Source: Halodesulfurarchaeum formicicum (lineage in GTDB: Archaea > Halobacteriota > Halobacteria > Halobacteriales > Halobacteriaceae). From it: a stretch of DNA of 64,000 nucleotides. Positions within the stretch are counted from its first letter, which is position 1; every line of letters begins with the position of its first letter. A program made the position numbers and the translations under genes. The notes below the pieces were generated by a model. It ran no database searches, was not told the origin of the DNA, and saw nothing but the letters and a program-made list of their open reading frames with translations. Below are positions 63,467 to 64,000 of the stretch, in pieces. The stretch spans positions 558,001-622,000 of the forward strand of contig NZ_CP016804.1 in the NCBI RefSeq assembly GCF_001886955.1. Direction: 5' to 3'.

Positions 63467-64000
63467 ATGGATCGCCGACAGTTCCTCTCCCTGTGTGGAC
63501 TCGGCATGACTGGTGTCGCGGGGTGTATCGGCATGGGCGGTGACCGACAGCCGACGACTGAAGGTGACACCACGTCGCCGGAACCCGAACTGCGTATCGA
63601 GTTCAGTGGCCTCCAGGCCGGTGTCGTGGGACTGGTCGAAGACGCCTACGAGATCGCGTCCAAGCCCGACTCCCAGTACCTCTTTTTGGACGTGCACGTC
63701 GACTCCGGAACGATCCCATCGATCACGGACTTCCAGTTTCACTTCGCTGGCGACATGTATTCCCCGAAAACGGAGTGGAACCACCCACCGCTTCACCGTG
63801 GTGAGGGGTCGGGGAGGGGTTACCCGGACACCACTGGAAAAGAGCGCTACTGGGACGACGGAAGCACCGATGGGTGGATCGCGTTTCAGGTGCCAGAGAC
63901 GGGGGACGCAAGTGGGGCAGTACTCTCCTGGCCGAGTGGGGAGTGGAGTCCGGCCGAAACGATTCGGTCACGACTTGCCAACCCGATTCCGGAGTTCACG
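63467..64000 (+). CDS. Tat-exported lipoprotein of unknown function (cut by window edge)
   Basis: First 178 codons only, no stop before the edge. MDRRQFLSLCGLGMTGVAGC combines a twin-arginine signal with a lipobox (GVAGC, Cys20). The mature part begins with an acidic linker and then beta-rich sequence (LRIEFSGLQAGVVGLVEDAY, YLFLDVHVDSGTIPSITDFQ). Family not recognised. CACTTACTGG (63437-63446) about 25 nt upstream may be the TATA element. Confidence 0.8.
   Translation, partial: MDRRQFLSLCGLGMTGVAGCIGMGGDRQPTTEGDTTSPEPELRIEFSGLQAGVVGLVEDAYEIASKPDSQYLFLDVHVDSGTIPSITDFQFHFAGDMYSPKTEWNHPPLHRGEGSGRGYPDTTGKERYWDDGSTDGWIAFQVPETGDASGAVLSWPSGEWSPAETIRSRLANPIPEFT

Overview
The window is chromosomal DNA of an extremely halophilic archaeon (class Halobacteria). 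The evidence is high GC, very acidic predicted proteins, many leaderless genes with a TATA element about 25-30 nt before the start codon, archaeal-type methionine adenosyltransferase and ThiI, HalOD1 and DUF7344-like proteins, Tat-type signal peptides and a PGF-CTERM surface anchor. The genus cannot be fixed from the sequence alone. No rRNA, CRISPR array, transposase, integrase or replication origin was recognised.

Region 1 (1-15.2 kb) is housekeeping: pyrB (cut by the left edge), a MinD-like/RecA-like ATPase pair, an FKBP-type prolyl isomerase, a divergent Nramp-fold transporter, a CYTH protein, mat, thiI plus an unknown partner, purD, an XapX membrane protein, the sdhCDBA operon, and a divergent pair made of an AstE/AspA-type deacylase and an ATP-grasp ligase fused to a retropepsin-like domain.

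Region 2 (15.2-17.3 kb) is a small accessory island. It starts at tRNA-Glu(UUC), whose 3' end is duplicated downstream. It then holds hairpin-forming tandem repeats, a HicB/HicA-type module bracketed by 44-bp direct repeats, and a UPF0175/PIN module. A CopZ/CopB copper-efflux pair follows.

Region 3 (20-27.6 kb) holds glmS and loosely packed small regulatory or unknown genes: two HalOD1 single-domain proteins, two tandem DUF7344-like membrane regulators, a winged-helix protein, a TraB-family protein and micro-ORFs. Several long gene-free spacers are present.

Region 4 (27.7 kb to the right edge) is a long cell-surface glycan cluster. GlmS, GlmM and a GlmU-like enzyme supply UDP-GlcNAc. A WecC-like dehydrogenase, a Gfo/Idh/MocA oxidoreductase (broken), two DegT-type aminotransferases, a hexapeptide acyltransferase and a GalE-like epimerase can build amino- and uronic sugars. 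Three glycosyltransferases, a flippase, polytopic membrane proteins, two deacetylase-like proteins, two ATP-grasp proteins and two alkaline-phosphatase/sulfatase-fold proteins would assemble, export and modify the polymer. Tat-exported beta-helix proteins and a VWA/PGF-CTERM protein are the likely surface partners.

The observations most worth following are: a diverged 335-bp internal duplication that breaks the Gfo/Idh gene and whose removal restores a 327-aa frame; a recurring promoter element (core GTAAGCTG next to a TATA box) in front of several surface-glycan transcription units; the ligase-retropepsin/deacylase pair sharing a palindromic control region; the tRNA-Glu repeat island; a duplicated extracellular module; and very short genes (36 aa and a 35-codon coupled leader).
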